From Bufo bufo (Eukaryota > Chordata > Amphibia > Anura > Bufonidae): a stretch of DNA of 64,000 nt. The position numbers and the translations under genes are program-made. Numbering within the stretch: position 1 is the first letter of the stretch; each line of letters opens with the position of its first letter. Under the pieces are notes generated by a model. The model had not been told where the DNA came from. It worked only from the letters and a program-made list of their open reading frames with translations, and ran no database searches. Where the stretch lies: NCBI RefSeq assembly GCF_905171765.1, contig NC_053391.1, forward strand, positions 150,169,917 to 150,233,916. Reading direction: 5' to 3'. Below are positions 29,890 to 41,159 of this stretch, one piece after another.

Positions 29890-31560
29890 CTGATGGGCAT
29901 AGTGAGTTCATAGAACTTTTTATTTTTTGTCACAAGTTAGCGGAAAATGATTATTATTTTTTTTTTTTCTAACAAAGTCTCATATTCCACTAACTTGTGA
30001 CAAAAAATAAAAAGTTCTATGAACTCACTATGCCCATCACGAAATACCTTGGGGTCTCTTCTTTCCAAAATAGGGTCACTTGTGGGGTAGTTATACTGCC
30101 CTGGCATTCTAGGGGCCCAAATGTGTGGTAAGGAGTTTGAAATCAAATTCTGTAAAAAATGACGAGTGAAATCCGAAAGGTGCTCTTTGGAATATGGGCC
30201 CCTTTGCCCACCTAGGCTACAAAAAAGTGTCACACATCTGGTATCTCTGTATTCAGTAGAAGTTGGGGAATGTGTTTTGGGGTGTCTTTTTAAATATACC
30301 CATGCTGGGTGAGATAAATATCTTGGTCAAATGCCAACTTTGTATAAAAAAATGGGAAAAGTTGTCTTTTGCCAAGATATTTCTCTCACCCAGCATGGGT
30401 ATATGTAAAATGACACCCCAAAACACATTCCCCAACTTCTACTGAATACGGAGATACCAGATGTGTGACACTTTTTTGCAGCCTAGGTGGGCAAAGGGGC
30501 CCATATTCCAAAGAGCACCTTTCGGATTTCACTCGTCATTTTTTACAGAATTTGATTTCAAACTCCTTACCACACATTTGGGCCCCTAGAATGCCAGGGC
30601 AGTATAACTACCCCACAAGTGACCCCATTTTGGAAAGAAGAGACCCCAAGGTATTCGCTGATGGGCATAGTGAGTTCATGGAAGTTTTTATTTTTTGTCA
30701 CAAGTTAGTGGAATATGAGACTTTGTATGAAAAAAAAAAAAAATCATCATTTTCCACTAACTTGTGACAAAAAATAAAAAATTCTAGGAACTCGCCATGC
30801 CCCTCACGGAATACCTTGGGGTGTCTTCTTTCCAAAATGGGGTCATTTGTGGGGTAGTTATACTGCCCTGGAATTTTCCAGGGGCCCTAATGTGTGGTAA
30901 GTAGGTAAATGACCTGTGAAATCCGAAAGGTGCTCTTTGGAATGTGGGCCCCTTTGCCCACCTAGGCTGCAAAAAAGTGTCACACATGTGGTATCTCCGT
31001 ATTCAGGAGACGTTGGGGAATGTGTTTTGGGGTGTCATTTTACATATACTCATGCTGGGTGAGAGAAATATCTTGGCAAAAGACAACTTTTCCCATTTTT
31101 TTATACAAAGTTGGCATTTGACCAAGATATTTCTCTCACCCAGCATGGGTATATGTAAAATGACACCCCAAAACACATTCACCAACTTCTCCTGAATACG
31201 GAGATACCACATGTGTGACACTTTTTTGCAGCCTAGGTGGGCAAAGGTGCCCAAATTCCTTTTAGGAGGGCATTTTTAGACATTTGGATACCAGACTTCT
31301 TCTCACGCTTTGGGGCCCCTAAAATGCCAGGGCAGTATAAATACCCCACATGTGACCCCATTTTGGAAAGAAGACACCCCAAGGTATTCAATGAGGGGCA
31401 TGGCGAGTTCATAGAAAAAAATAAAATTTGGCACAAGTTAGCGGAAATTGATTTTATTTTTTTTTTCTCACAAAGTCTCCCTCTCCGCTAACTTGGGACA
31501 AAAATTTCAATCTTTCATGGACTCTATAAACCCCTCAGCAAATACCTTGGCAATCGATGT
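29890..31560. repeat. Alternating direct and inverted subterminal repeats of piggyBac
   Basis: A module carrying CACAAGTTAGCGGAAAATGA, GGGGTAGTTATACTGCCCTGG, CCCAGCATGGGTATATGTAA and CTAGGTGGGCAAAGGGGCCC appears several times with successive copies in opposite orientation. This creates nested hairpins (for example 29900-30025, 30255-30440, 30690-30785, 31010-31210). Open frames inside are repeat artefacts and occur on both strands. Confidence 0.85.
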
Positions 31561-31935
31561 GGATGAATAAATTATTGCCGGGATTTTTTTTTTTTATATA
31601 TATATACAAAGTGTTTGCCAAAGTATATGAACACCGCCACCTCCTCAGCTCATATGCCTCGGCAAACGTATCTTTTACTGCAGAGGAGAAATCTCGTCTT
31701 GCAGCGCCGCATACACCGACTTGCGTGTAATCTGACAGCAGCGCAATGCTTCTGTCCGAATGCACATCAGTGCTGCAGCTAGTCGATCGGTTGGTCCACC
31801 TGGAAGGTAAAAAAAACAAAACAAAAAAGAAAAAACCAGGCCGCAAAGCAATAACTTTATTAACTTTAGAACAGAACATATTAACTTTTTTTAAACTTTT
31901 TAAACTTTTTTACTTACCGGTAATTTTTTTTTTGT

Positions 31936-32075
31936 TTCGTTTTTTTTACCTTTATAGAACAAACCTCTCCTTCCCCATGGGACAATGTGCAAAGTGCAAA
32001 TCGCCCAAAGATGTGGCAAAGTACGTTATGCACTTTATCCCAGGTGAAAGGAGAGGTTTGCAGCAGCTGTGAGTA
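31936..32075. repeat. Imperfect inverted repeat downstream of the transposase
   Basis: AACCTCTCCTT at the left and AAAGGAGAGGTTT at the right enclose about 110 bp between the transposase stop and the subterminal array. It may act as a 3' end structure of the transcript. This is inference. Confidence 0.4.
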
Positions 32076-32121
32076 AAAGGGCCCTAATAGCCCTGTGTGC
32101 CTGTCCTGTGAGATGCAATCC

Positions 32122-34074
32122 CTATGCTAAGTGTACCTGTGTGTGGTACTTCCGGAAACACTCTCCATAGCATAGGGCAGGGTGGTCAGCACAGTCAGGA
32201 CAGAAATAGCGGGTGTCACGCCTTATTCCACTCCTGCTACAGACACGACATCTTTTTCGGGGGGACGGTTGGGTTGAGGTACCAGGAACGACACTGGGGA
32301 AATTTCGCTCGTGTAGACGGCTAACTACACTGGTGGATGGGGCCACAGAACCTCCTGGGTAAAGGAGGTTCTCGATGATCTCTTCCTGGAATTTGAGGAA
32401 AGATCGTGTTCTCCCAGCCTTACTGTAGAGAACAAAACTATTGTACAGCGCCAATTGAATTAAATATACAGACACCTTCTTATACCAGCGTCTGGTTCTG
32501 CGGGAAACTAAATACGGAGACAACATCTGGTCATTGAAGTCCACCCCTCCCATGAGCGCATTATAGTCGTGGACACAGAGGGGCTTTTCAATGACACGGG
32601 TTGCTCGCTCAGTTTGGATTGTCGTGTCTGCGTGAATGGAGGAGAGCATGTAAACGTCACGCTTGTCTCTCCATTTCACCGCGAGCAGTTCTTCGTTACA
32701 CAAGGCAGCCCTCTCCCCCCTTGCAAGACGGGTGGTTACAAGCCGTTGGGGGAAGCCCACGCGACTAGTTCGCGCGGTGCCACAGGCGCAAATCCGTTCT
32801 AGAAACAAATGCCTAAAGAGGGCCACACTTGTGTAGAAATTGTCCACATAAAGATGGTACCCCTTGCCGAATAAGGGTGACACCAAGTCCCAGACTGTCT
32901 TCCCACTGCTCCCCAGGTAGTCAGGGCAACCGACCGGCTCCAGGGTCTGATCTTTTCCCTCATAGATCCGAAATTTGTGGGTATAGCCTGTGGCCCTTTC
33001 ACAGAGCTTATACAATTTGACCCCATACCGGGCACGCTTGCTTGGGATGTATTGTTTGAAGCCAAGGCGCCCGGTAAAATGTATTAGGGACTCGTCTACG
33101 CAGATGTTTTGCTCAGGGGTATACAAATCTGCAAATTTCTGGTTGAAATGGTCTATGATGGGCCGAATTTTGTGGAGCCGGTCAAAAGCAGGGTGGCCTC
33201 TGGGACGGGAGGTGGTGTTGTCGCTAAAATGCAGAAAACGCAGGATGGTCTCAAATCGTGTCCTGGACATAGCAGCAGAGAACATGGGCATGTGATGAAT
33301 CGGGTGCGTGGACCAATATGACCGCAATTCATGCTTTTTTGTCAGGCCCATGTTGAGGAGAAGGCCCAGAAAAATTTTAAGTTCGGAAACTTGGACTGGT
33401 TTCCACCAGAAAGGCTGGGCATAATAGCTTCCCGGGTTTGCGGTTATAAATTGTGTGGCATACCGGTTTGTCTCTGCCACGACTAAGTCCAAGAGCTCCG
33501 CGGTCAAGAACAGCTCAAAAAATCCCAGGGCCGAACCGATTTGAGCCGTCTCAACCCGAACTCCAGACTGGGCGGTGAAAGGGGGAACTACTGGTGCGGC
33601 TGAAGTTGGTGACTGCCAATCAGGGTTTGCCAGCACCTCAGGGATTCTAGGGGCTCTACGGGCCTGTCTGTGCGGTGGCTGCGACGGGGTAACTATTGCA
33701 CGTGCCACCATACCAGCTTCAACTGCCCTTCTGGTGCTCGCTACTTCACCATGTTGTACGGCAGTGCTGGTACTAGGTCCAGGAAGGGCTGCGCTGCTGG
33801 TGTATGCCTCACCACGTGATCCGGCAGCGACAGCCCCACTCTGCTGCTCTTGAAGCGGATCCTGCGCAACCTGTGGTCTAGCGACATGGAGCCGGGTACG
33901 CCTGGTGCTGCCAGGGACCTCCACCTCCTCGTCCGAACTTTGGGTCAGAGAGCCACTGCTTTCCACAGGTTCATATTCTGACCCGCTAGATTCGTCAGAT
34001 GAGGGTTCCCACTCCTCATCCGACCGGGTCAGAATCCTGTAGGCCTCTTCAGAAGAATACCCCCTGTTTGACAT
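32122..34074 (-). CDS. piggyBac transposase, 650 aa, intact
   Basis: The enzyme excises and inserts piggyBac elements seamlessly at TTAA. An acidic Ser/Glu-rich N-terminus (residues 1-60) and a low-complexity linker lead to the DDE_Tnp_1_7 core. It shows FFELFLTAELLDLVV (185-199), GLLLNMGL (237-244), the first catalytic Asp D327 in ICVDESLIHF, D411 in HLYVDNFYTSVALF, and D512 in LMGGVDFNDQM. A Cys-rich C-terminal finger has C609, C612, C625, C628, C635, C639 and H644. All expected catalytic and zinc residues are present, and the frame is open from Met at 34074 to the stop at 32122. Somewhat longer than the classic ~590 residues because of the N-terminus. It is inside a complete element, so a domesticated host gene is unlikely. 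Confidence 0.95.
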   Translation of the reverse strand: MSNRGYSSEEAYRILTRSDEEWEPSSDESSGSEYEPVESSGSLTQSSDEEVEVPGSTRRTRLHVARPQVAQDPLQEQQSGAVAAGSRGEAYTSSAALPGPSTSTAVQHGEVASTRRAVEAGMVARAIVTPSQPPHRQARRAPRIPEVLANPDWQSPTSAAPVVPPFTAQSGVRVETAQIGSALGFFELFLTAELLDLVVAETNRYATQFITANPGSYYAQPFWWKPVQVSELKIFLGLLLNMGLTKKHELRSYWSTHPIHHMPMFSAAMSRTRFETILRFLHFSDNTTSRPRGHPAFDRLHKIRPIIDHFNQKFADLYTPEQNICVDESLIHFTGRLGFKQYIPSKRARYGVKLYKLCERATGYTHKFRIYEGKDQTLEPVGCPDYLGSSGKTVWDLVSPLFGKGYHLYVDNFYTSVALFRHLFLERICACGTARTSRVGFPQRLVTTRLARGERAALCNEELLAVKWRDKRDVYMLSSIHADTTIQTERATRVIEKPLCVHDYNALMGGVDFNDQMLSPYLVSRRTRRWYKKVSVYLIQLALYNSFVLYSKAGRTRSFLKFQEEIIENLLYPGGSVAPSTSVVSRLHERNFPSVVPGTSTQPSPRKRCRVCSRSGIRRDTRYFCPDCADHPALCYGECFRKYHTQVHLA

Positions 34075-34549
34075 TTTGGACTACTAAATTTAGGGGTATT
34101 TCCTGAGACTACCCAAGAAAAAAAGCAAACCTGTCTTACAAAGGGGAGGCTAGCGAAGTACCGGAGGCCGCTGCGGTTGATAAAAAATATCAAAACTGAT
34201 TTTTTTTGTCACTGCGGTGGGGCGGGCGTGGGTGAACGCACGTGTGGGCGACCGATCAGGCCTGATCGGGCAAACACTGCGTTTTGAGTGGAGGGCGAGC
34301 TAAGGTGACACTAATACTATTATAGATCTGACCGTGATCAGTTTTGATCACTTACAGATACTATAAAAGTACAAATGCTGATTAGCGATACGCTAATCAG
34401 CGAATAAAAGTGACTGCGGTGCGGTGGGGTGGGCGCTAACTGACGCTAACTACCTAACCAAGGGGCCTAAACTATCCCTAAAACCTAACAGCCAATACTA
34501 GTGAAAAAAAAAAGTGACAGTTTACACTGATCACTTTTTGTCTTTCACT

Positions 34550-34977
34550 AAGTGATTGACAGGGGGCGATCAAAGGGGTGATCAAAGGGTTAATTGGGGT
34601 GCAGGGGGGTGATCAGGGGCTACAGTGAAGTGTTTGGTGCTACTCACAGTTCAGTCTGCTTCTCTGCTGGATCCAACCGACGAAAAGGACCAGCAGAGAA
34701 GCAGAGAAGCCATATAACAGATCATATTTACTAATATGATCTGTTATATGGCCAGTGATTGGATTTTTTAAAAATCGCCAGCCTGCCAGCCAATGATCGT
34801 TGCTGGCAGGCTGGTGACGAACTTCTTCTTTAACTTTTGCCGGCCCGCGATGCGCATGCGCGGGCCGGCTTTGAGCAAAATCTCGCGTCTCGCGAGATGA
34901 CGCGTATATGCGTGACTCTGCTCAGCGCTGCCACCTCCGGAACGCGATCCTGCGTTAGGCGGTACGGAGGTGGTTAA
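34550..34977 (+). repeat. piggyBac right end with three hairpins
   Basis: GGGGTGATCA-type repeats, then hairpins at about 34655-34710 (stem CTTCTCTGCTGG), 34710-34750 (stem CATATAACAGATCATAT) and 34777-34815 (stem CAGCCTGCCAGC). GC-rich DNA with CGCGAGATGACGC follows before the TTAA. Confidence 0.8.
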
Positions 34978-35222
34978 TATAGTTAACACCTTAAGGACCC
35001 TGCCATTTTTCACCTTAAGGACCAGGCCATTTTTAGCAAATCTGACATGTGTCACTTTATGTGGTGATATGTTTAAAATACTTTTACTTATCCAGGCCAT
35101 TCTGAGATTGTTTTCTAGTCACATATTGTACTTCATGACAGTGGAAAATTTAGTCAAAAAATTTCATTTTTATTTATAAGAAAATACCAAATGTGCAAAA
35201 TTCCGAATTTCAATTTCTCTAT

Positions 35223-37127
35223 GTTGAGAAGCGGTTGAGACGTATGCATATATATCCATGCATGCCTGCAAACACGTGCGGGCATGTATGGTATATATAT
35301 GCATACATTAACCACCGCATCATGGGGTGATGTGCGCAGATGTGCCCAGCATCTGCGCACGTCTGCCCATGGTGATCCCCAGGGGCTCATGGTGGCCCCT
35401 GTGGGAAATATGTGGTCCCTGGAAGCTGTGCCCCCTTATATTAGTATATATATGTGCCCTCTTATATATGTCCCCTGTATGCCCCAGATATATGCGAGGG
35501 TGTGTGTATATATAGATATGTGTGTATGTATTTGCACACGTGTCTATGTATATACACTTATGTCAGCATGACAGTATGTATGTGGGCTTATTGCTGCCCA
35601 TTCATACCCCCGGTTTTGTATGTGTTTATAGATGAGCCCCCAAGCATCTGTGGATATATATCATATATGCAATTCCAACTGTTATCTACAGAGTTGTTAT
35701 AGCCTGTAGGATAACAGCTGATTAGCATCTAGTCCCCTTTTGTTCAGGCCCAAAGCAATCAGACGCTTTGGCACCGTTTGTGAGGGGACCTTCTAACACC
35801 TGAGAACCTGTTTTTCCACACCTCTGCCCATGGCTAAAACTCCATCCCACTACTCCCAGCATCTTTGGGACTAGGGGGGGGGGGGGGGGCTCTGGGGGTT
35901 GTAGGCAGGCATACGTCACAGTGACACTATGATGTCACATCCCTGAGGAGGGGGTTGCTTTTGGGCTATAAAACCCCGAGCCGGCCAGAGGTGCGCTCTC
36001 TTGCAACCAGACTAGATTCAGAGACGCAGGAGAGAGAGCAGCTTCATGATGACCACCTGGATAAGGCCTAAGTATACCTGTGTAGCCCCTACCTACCCCT
36101 CACATATCACCCCTGGTCCTGTAACCCCTTACCCTTGCCATGTTACTGGACACCCTGATCCCCCAAACCCTTGCTCCACCGTGTAACCCTTTCCCTACCC
36201 TGATTAACTCCTGGTGGTAACCCCTGCTCTAACCCTGCCCCACCCCCCCCCCCCCCCACTGCACACTTGCAGGGTATTCACCCTTGCATTGCTGTACAGT
36301 TCTGATAGTAACCCCATTGTTAACCCTTTGTGTTTGTGGTCGGTTTTCACCCCTGTGAGGCCACCATAACCCTCGTCGTACCCCGTAGGGACAGTGAATA
36401 GTCAGGTGGGGTGGGTTACTGATATTTGTGTGTATGATGTATTATTGTAATGTATAGATAGTATGTGGGGTGGAATTTGGGATTGTGTAGTGTAGTTTGG
36501 CTTGTATTGTGTTTATTGTAGTACTGTTTCTGTACTGCGGTGTGTACGTCTATATGTATATATATTCATATCCATTGATCCATGAATATATATAGATATA
36601 ACGTATTGCTAGACTGATATAATTGTATTGTGTAATAAATATTCCTTATTGTTCATAATGCAGTGTATGGTGTTTTTAGTAGTCGCCGCCGTAGTATAGT
36701 GATAGTAAGGCGCTTGCAGCTAGCGTAGTGATTAGTGTAAAGCATAGCGAAGGTATTGTTATTATATAAAGGCATAAATGGGCGGAGTTATCACTAGATG
36801 GCTCCTCCCATTTATGAATATTAATTATCAATATTTGCATAAATATTGATGATTAACAGTCCCCCTTTACATTGGCATAAATACTGTGTTTGGTTTATAA
36901 CTATCTGTGTGGCGTGTGGTTATTGGCGATAGTTAGTTTAGTAAGGCGCATGCAGCTAGCATAGTGATCAGTGTGAAGCATAGCGAAGGTATTATTGTTA
37001 TTATGTAAAGGCATAAATGGGCGGAGTTATCACTAGGTGGCTCCTCCCATTTATGAATGTTAATTATCGATATTTGCATAAATATTGGTGATTAATATTC
37101 CCCCCTTACACTCTACTTTTATAATAG
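35223..37127. other. Unassigned ~1.9-kb insertion, non-coding
   Basis: It has TATATGCATACA-type alternating purine-pyrimidine tracts (35240-35700), C- and G-runs (35873-35890, 36240-36258), AACCCTTACCC-like C-rich lines and a pair of direct repeats at its right end. No recognisable frame. Confidence 0.4.
36705..37110 (+). repeat. ~168-bp direct repeat pair
   Basis: 36705-36870 and 36941-37110 share GTAAGGCGC, GCAGCTAGC, AAGGCATAAATGGGCGGAG and GGCTCCTCCCATTTATGAAT. The GGGCGGAG...GGCTCCTCCC pair forms an inverted repeat inside each copy. Confidence 0.85.
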
Positions 37128-39325
37128 ATAGTAATAACTCCAAAATAGTTATTACTTTACATTCCCCATATGTCTACTTCATGTTTGGATCATTTTGTGA
37201 ATGCCATTTTAATTTTTGGGGACGTTAGAAGGCTTAAAAGTTTAGAAGAAAATCTTGAAATTTTTCAGAAAATTTCCAAAACCCACTTTTTAAGGAACAG
37301 TTCAGGTCTGAAGTTACTTTGTGAGGCTTACATAATAGAAACCACCCAAATGACCTCATTTTAGAAACTACACCCCTCAAGGTATTCAAAACTGATTTTA
37401 CAAACTTTGTTGACCCTTTAGGTGTTCCACAAGAATTAATGGAAAATGGAGATGAAATTTCAGAATTTCACTGTTTTGGCAGATTTAACGGCCAAACAAA
37501 ACTCAATATTTATTGCCCTGATTCTGTAGTTTACAGAAACACCCCATATATGGTCGTAAACTGTTGTACGGGCACACGGCAGAGCGCAGAAGGAAAGCAA
37601 CACCATATGGTTTTTGTAAGGCAGATTTCACTGGGATAATTTTAAGCTGCCATGTCACATTTGAAGACTCCCTGATGCACCCCTAGAGTATAAACTCCAA
37701 AACTAGAACCCATTTTGGAAACTACTGGATACGTTGGCAGTTTTGTTGGTACTATTTAAGGGTACATATGATTCTTGGTTGTTCTATATTACACTTTTTG
37801 TGAGGCAAGGTAACAAAAAATAGCTGTTTTGGCACCGTTTTTTATTTTCTGTTATTTACAATGTTCATCTAACAGGTTAGATCATGTGGTATTTTTATAG
37901 AACAGGTTGTTACAGACGCGACAATTCCAAATATTTGGTTGTTTGTTTCAGTTTTACATAATAAAGCATTTTTGAAAAAAAAAATTTTTTTATGTTTCCA
38001 TATTCTGAAAGCAATAGTTAATTTTAATTTTTTGGGCGACTGTCCTATGTTGGGGCTCATTTTTTTCGGTATGAGATGATGGTTTCATTGGTACTATTTT
38101 AGGGTGCATATGACTTTTTTGATCGCTTGCTATTACACTTTTTGTAATGTAAGGTGACAAAAAATAGCTTTTTTGACACACTTTTTTTTACAGTATTCAC
38201 CTGAGGGGTTACAGTAGGTCATGTGATATTTTTATACATCAGGTTCTTACGGATGTGAAACAATATATAATATGTATACTTTCTTAAATTTATTTAAGTT
38301 TTACACAATAACAGCATTTTTTAAACAAAAAATATGATGTTTTAGTGTCTCTATATTGTGAGAGCCATCTTTTTTTATTTTTTGAGCTATTGTCTTAGGT
38401 AGGGTCTTATTTTTTGTGGGATGAGATCACGGTTTCATTGGCACTATTTTAAGGTGCGTATGACTTTTTTTTTAACAAATCTCTTTTTATTTAGTTTTGT
38501 GATAATAAAAAGTGAGCATACACTTACAGTATACAAAGGTAATCAGCTAGGACATAGAGACAATTGTCATTGTACAAACGCAAGTTAATGCTCTATTTCC
38601 ATGCAAAAAATGGGCATATTATGCAAAATCCTCAGAGGCTATATGCCTGACAACACAGGAGACATGGAATAAATGACATCTTTATCAATACAATGAGCTA
38701 ATTGCTGATCATCGAAGTATACATGTGATGTAAGAATGAGAGTTAGTGGCAGGGCTTAGAGAGAAGGGGGGGGGGAATGGAAGGGGGGGAGGGGCAATCA
38801 GGGAGGGGGGGATGGTTAATTGTCGACCAAGTTCTTACCCGCATTTTAAATGTGTTAGTAATCCCTATAGAAGCATATAAGTCTTTATATCCCTGACCAG
38901 AACCCTCTCATTTTGGGGCAAAACCACCAAATGTGTGAGATGTTACCAATATCTGATGAGCATCATCAACATTTGTCTGAGGGAGACAAGTTTATTCGGT
39001 GGAGGAATTCTGGAGTTCAATACCACCTAGATATCGTTTTAAAGGAATTTTCCTGGATTTTGATGCAATTAGAGAACCCATGAGAGTTGTTCAGAATGGA
39101 GGCTCTACTGCTATAATCTAGTTGTATGTTCAACTCCCGTTCCCAGTTATTTAGATAGTTGGGGCTTTGGGAGTTCGCAATTTTTAACACCTGTCTGTAT
39201 ACTATGGATAGGCATTTAGCTGGTAGGGCGGGTAATAGTATGTAGTTCTCCAATCATGTAGGGTCGGGCAGAGGTAGATGATTGGATCTCTTAAATCTAG
39301 TACAGGATAACTCAAAGTCCCAAAT

Positions 39326-40213
39326 TTATAGGCTATCTCCCGGCATGTTAACATAGCCTGTGATGTCTTTGTAAAAATCCCTACTAGCTTTGGAGCGATA
39401 CAGATCCCCTATTCTAAGATGAGCTACAGATGACCAAACTTTCGTGACCTCTAGAGGGCGTCTTGCAAGTATCTGTGGTAGTATATGAAGGGGGGCCAGG
39501 GGTGACAATTTATTCTTCCCCATATTCAGCTCATTTGAATTTTGGCATCTATAGATTGTGCTTCTGATTAGATCATATGGTAAATCCTGTTTACTTGGTA
39601 AGGGCGCTTTATACCAAAGCAGGAATTCTCTATGTCTCCCCAACAAGGATTTTTCCATATCAACATGTATAGGGACCGGCTCAGGTTGTGTCAATGTTAA
39701 CCATCTTCCTAAGTGTATGGCCTGCAGATACAAGTTAACATCTGGTAAAGAGATGCCACCTTGTTTCTTTTTCCTAGTAAGAAGCGAGTAGGGTAGTTTT
39801 GCTTTTTTACCATCCCACAGAAACTTACTAAAAACCGACTTCAATTTGGTTTGAAATGCGCCAGCTTGGAGATGGGGAGAGATCAAAATAAATATAACAG
39901 TTGGGGGAGGATGAATGTGACTAGTGCATTTTTCCATCCTAGCCCAGAAAGCATTTTCTTTGAGAATCCTGCTAAGGTAGTCTGTATCTTAGCCAATAAG
40001 GGGGTGTAGTTAAGTTGATATAGTAGGTTCAAATTGGCAGGTATCATGATCCCTAGATACTTGATTGCTTTAGCAGGCCATTTAAAGGGGGTCATGCCTC
40101 TTATTCTTCTCATCTGGGGAGGAGAGACAGAAATCCCTATGCAGTATGCCAGTCCTTCAGGGTGAGCGAATGTGAGGTCACGGGGGTCAGTTAACAGACC
40201 GAGGGTTGCTCTT
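39326..40213 (-). pseudogene. L1 ORF2, C-terminal part
   Basis: Downstream of RT: KWPAKAIKYLGIMIPANLNL and LLAKIQTTLAGFSKKML (39883-40113), then FSKFLWDGKKAKLPYSLLTR, KKKQGGISLPDVNLYLQAIH and LGRWL (39326-39937). These are the usual L1-clade thumb and connection motifs. It continues to about 39017 with weaker similarity. Frames shift near 39890. Confidence 0.82.
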
Positions 40214-41151
40214 TGTACTCACAGTTTGTAGTATACCCTGGGCAGGCGTACAGCAGTGATGAAAAGGCTGGCACGTAGATCCTCTGGGGCACTCTCTAGA
40301 TATAGGGACCAGGCCTGGTGATTGGTGAAGTGCCCTGGGTGTTGAAAGTTTAGCGAGCCTGTGGCAAGATCCCTTACAGTTCGTAACGCCAGTGCCAGTA
40401 ACGGTGGCACACCGATTTGTTAGGAGGAATAATAGAGGTACACACGATTGTAGTGAACTAGAATTCCTCTTTACTGAGCAGTTCAACTATATACAAGCTT
40501 CAAACAGTTCCATAGGCAGTAGATTTGGTAACAGGCAGGCTTTACATAAATGGCAGGTAGAATCCTAGCAAGATAACTCAGAGGGAATAAGCTCACAGAT
40601 CAGGCTGTACTTTCTGCAGAATCCTGTCTGACTTTCTCCAAGGCCCAAATGCCTAATAGCTGGCTTTATCCTTGGGTAGGGAAACTTTCCTCTGGTATAA
40701 ATCCTCTTGCTGTAAATAAACTTCTGCCTTTCAGCTTTCTACTTGGCTGGATACAATTAGCACTGCTCTGTACTTTGCTAGATGCAGGATAACTTCAGGA
40801 GGAACCTTCTTCTCCTGGACGCAGGTTAGGAACCTGGGCTATCTAGCTGCATGTTAGAAACTGGTTCTCAGCTACTACCTGGCTGAAGTGAATCCTGGCT
40901 TCCAAAAAAAACACACGCCCCTCCTCTCCCTGGACTGGACCTGTCTAAATATACAAGGGGGTTCCCTAGCTCCCTCTACAGCTCAGGAGGAGAAACTACA
41001 CCCCTAGCAGGCCTGATACACAGGAAATAACATGAAAATATGCATTACAATGCAATACCAAACACCATGACCATGTTCCACAGGAGGTGGAGAACACCAT
41101 GACCCAATTTACCCTTGAGTAGTGCCCAACTTTACGTAGTGGGACACTACA
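40214..41151 (-). repeat. Probable solo LTR inside L1 ORF2
   Basis: On the minus strand the insert begins TGTAGTGTCCC and ends GTGAGTACA. It interrupts L1 coding sequence just after the FADD motif. A polyadenylation-like AGTAAA precedes the last third. Flanking 4-mers TCTT/TCTA may be a decayed duplication. No gag or pol is present, so it is a solo LTR or another TG...CA insert. Confidence 0.55.
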
Positions 41152-41159
41152 TCTAGAGC

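Larger units (their letters stand above)
29351..34977 (-). mobile_element. piggyBac element, apparently complete, ~5.6 kb
   Basis: TTAA target copies lie at 29351-29354 and 34974-34977. Both ends read inward TTAACCACCTC (left then AG, right then CG). The element holds an intact minus-strand transposase (32122-34074), a left region of alternating inverted repeats (29890-31560), and a right region of short GGGGTGATCA repeats and hairpins (34550-34800). No disabling lesion was found in the transposase. Confidence 0.9.
34978..38465. mobile_element. Decayed non-coding DNA element, split by a 1.9-kb block
   Basis: 34978-35222 (TTAACACCTTAAGGACC, CAGGCCATTCTGAGATTG) and 37128-38465 (CTTCATGTTTGGATCATTTT, TAGAAACTACACCCCTCAAG) look like two parts of one dispersed amphibian-type repeat with a TTAACnCCTTAAGGACC start, suggestive of a piggyBac-derived non-autonomous element. 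The middle (35223-37127) is foreign. L1 truncates the right side at 38466. No coding sequence. Confidence 0.5.

Noticed and set aside
30253..31254. Similar small frames (GNVFWGV, LGERNILA) on both strands
   Set aside because: Translations of alternating inverted repeats in the piggyBac left arm; no coding evidence.
32122..34074. A domesticated piggyBac-derived host gene (PGBD type)
   Set aside because: It is enclosed by matching termini and TTAA sites, so it is a transposon gene.
40187..40486. Short minus-strand frames near the solo LTR
   Set aside because: They lie in the LTR-like insert and have no recognisable domain.
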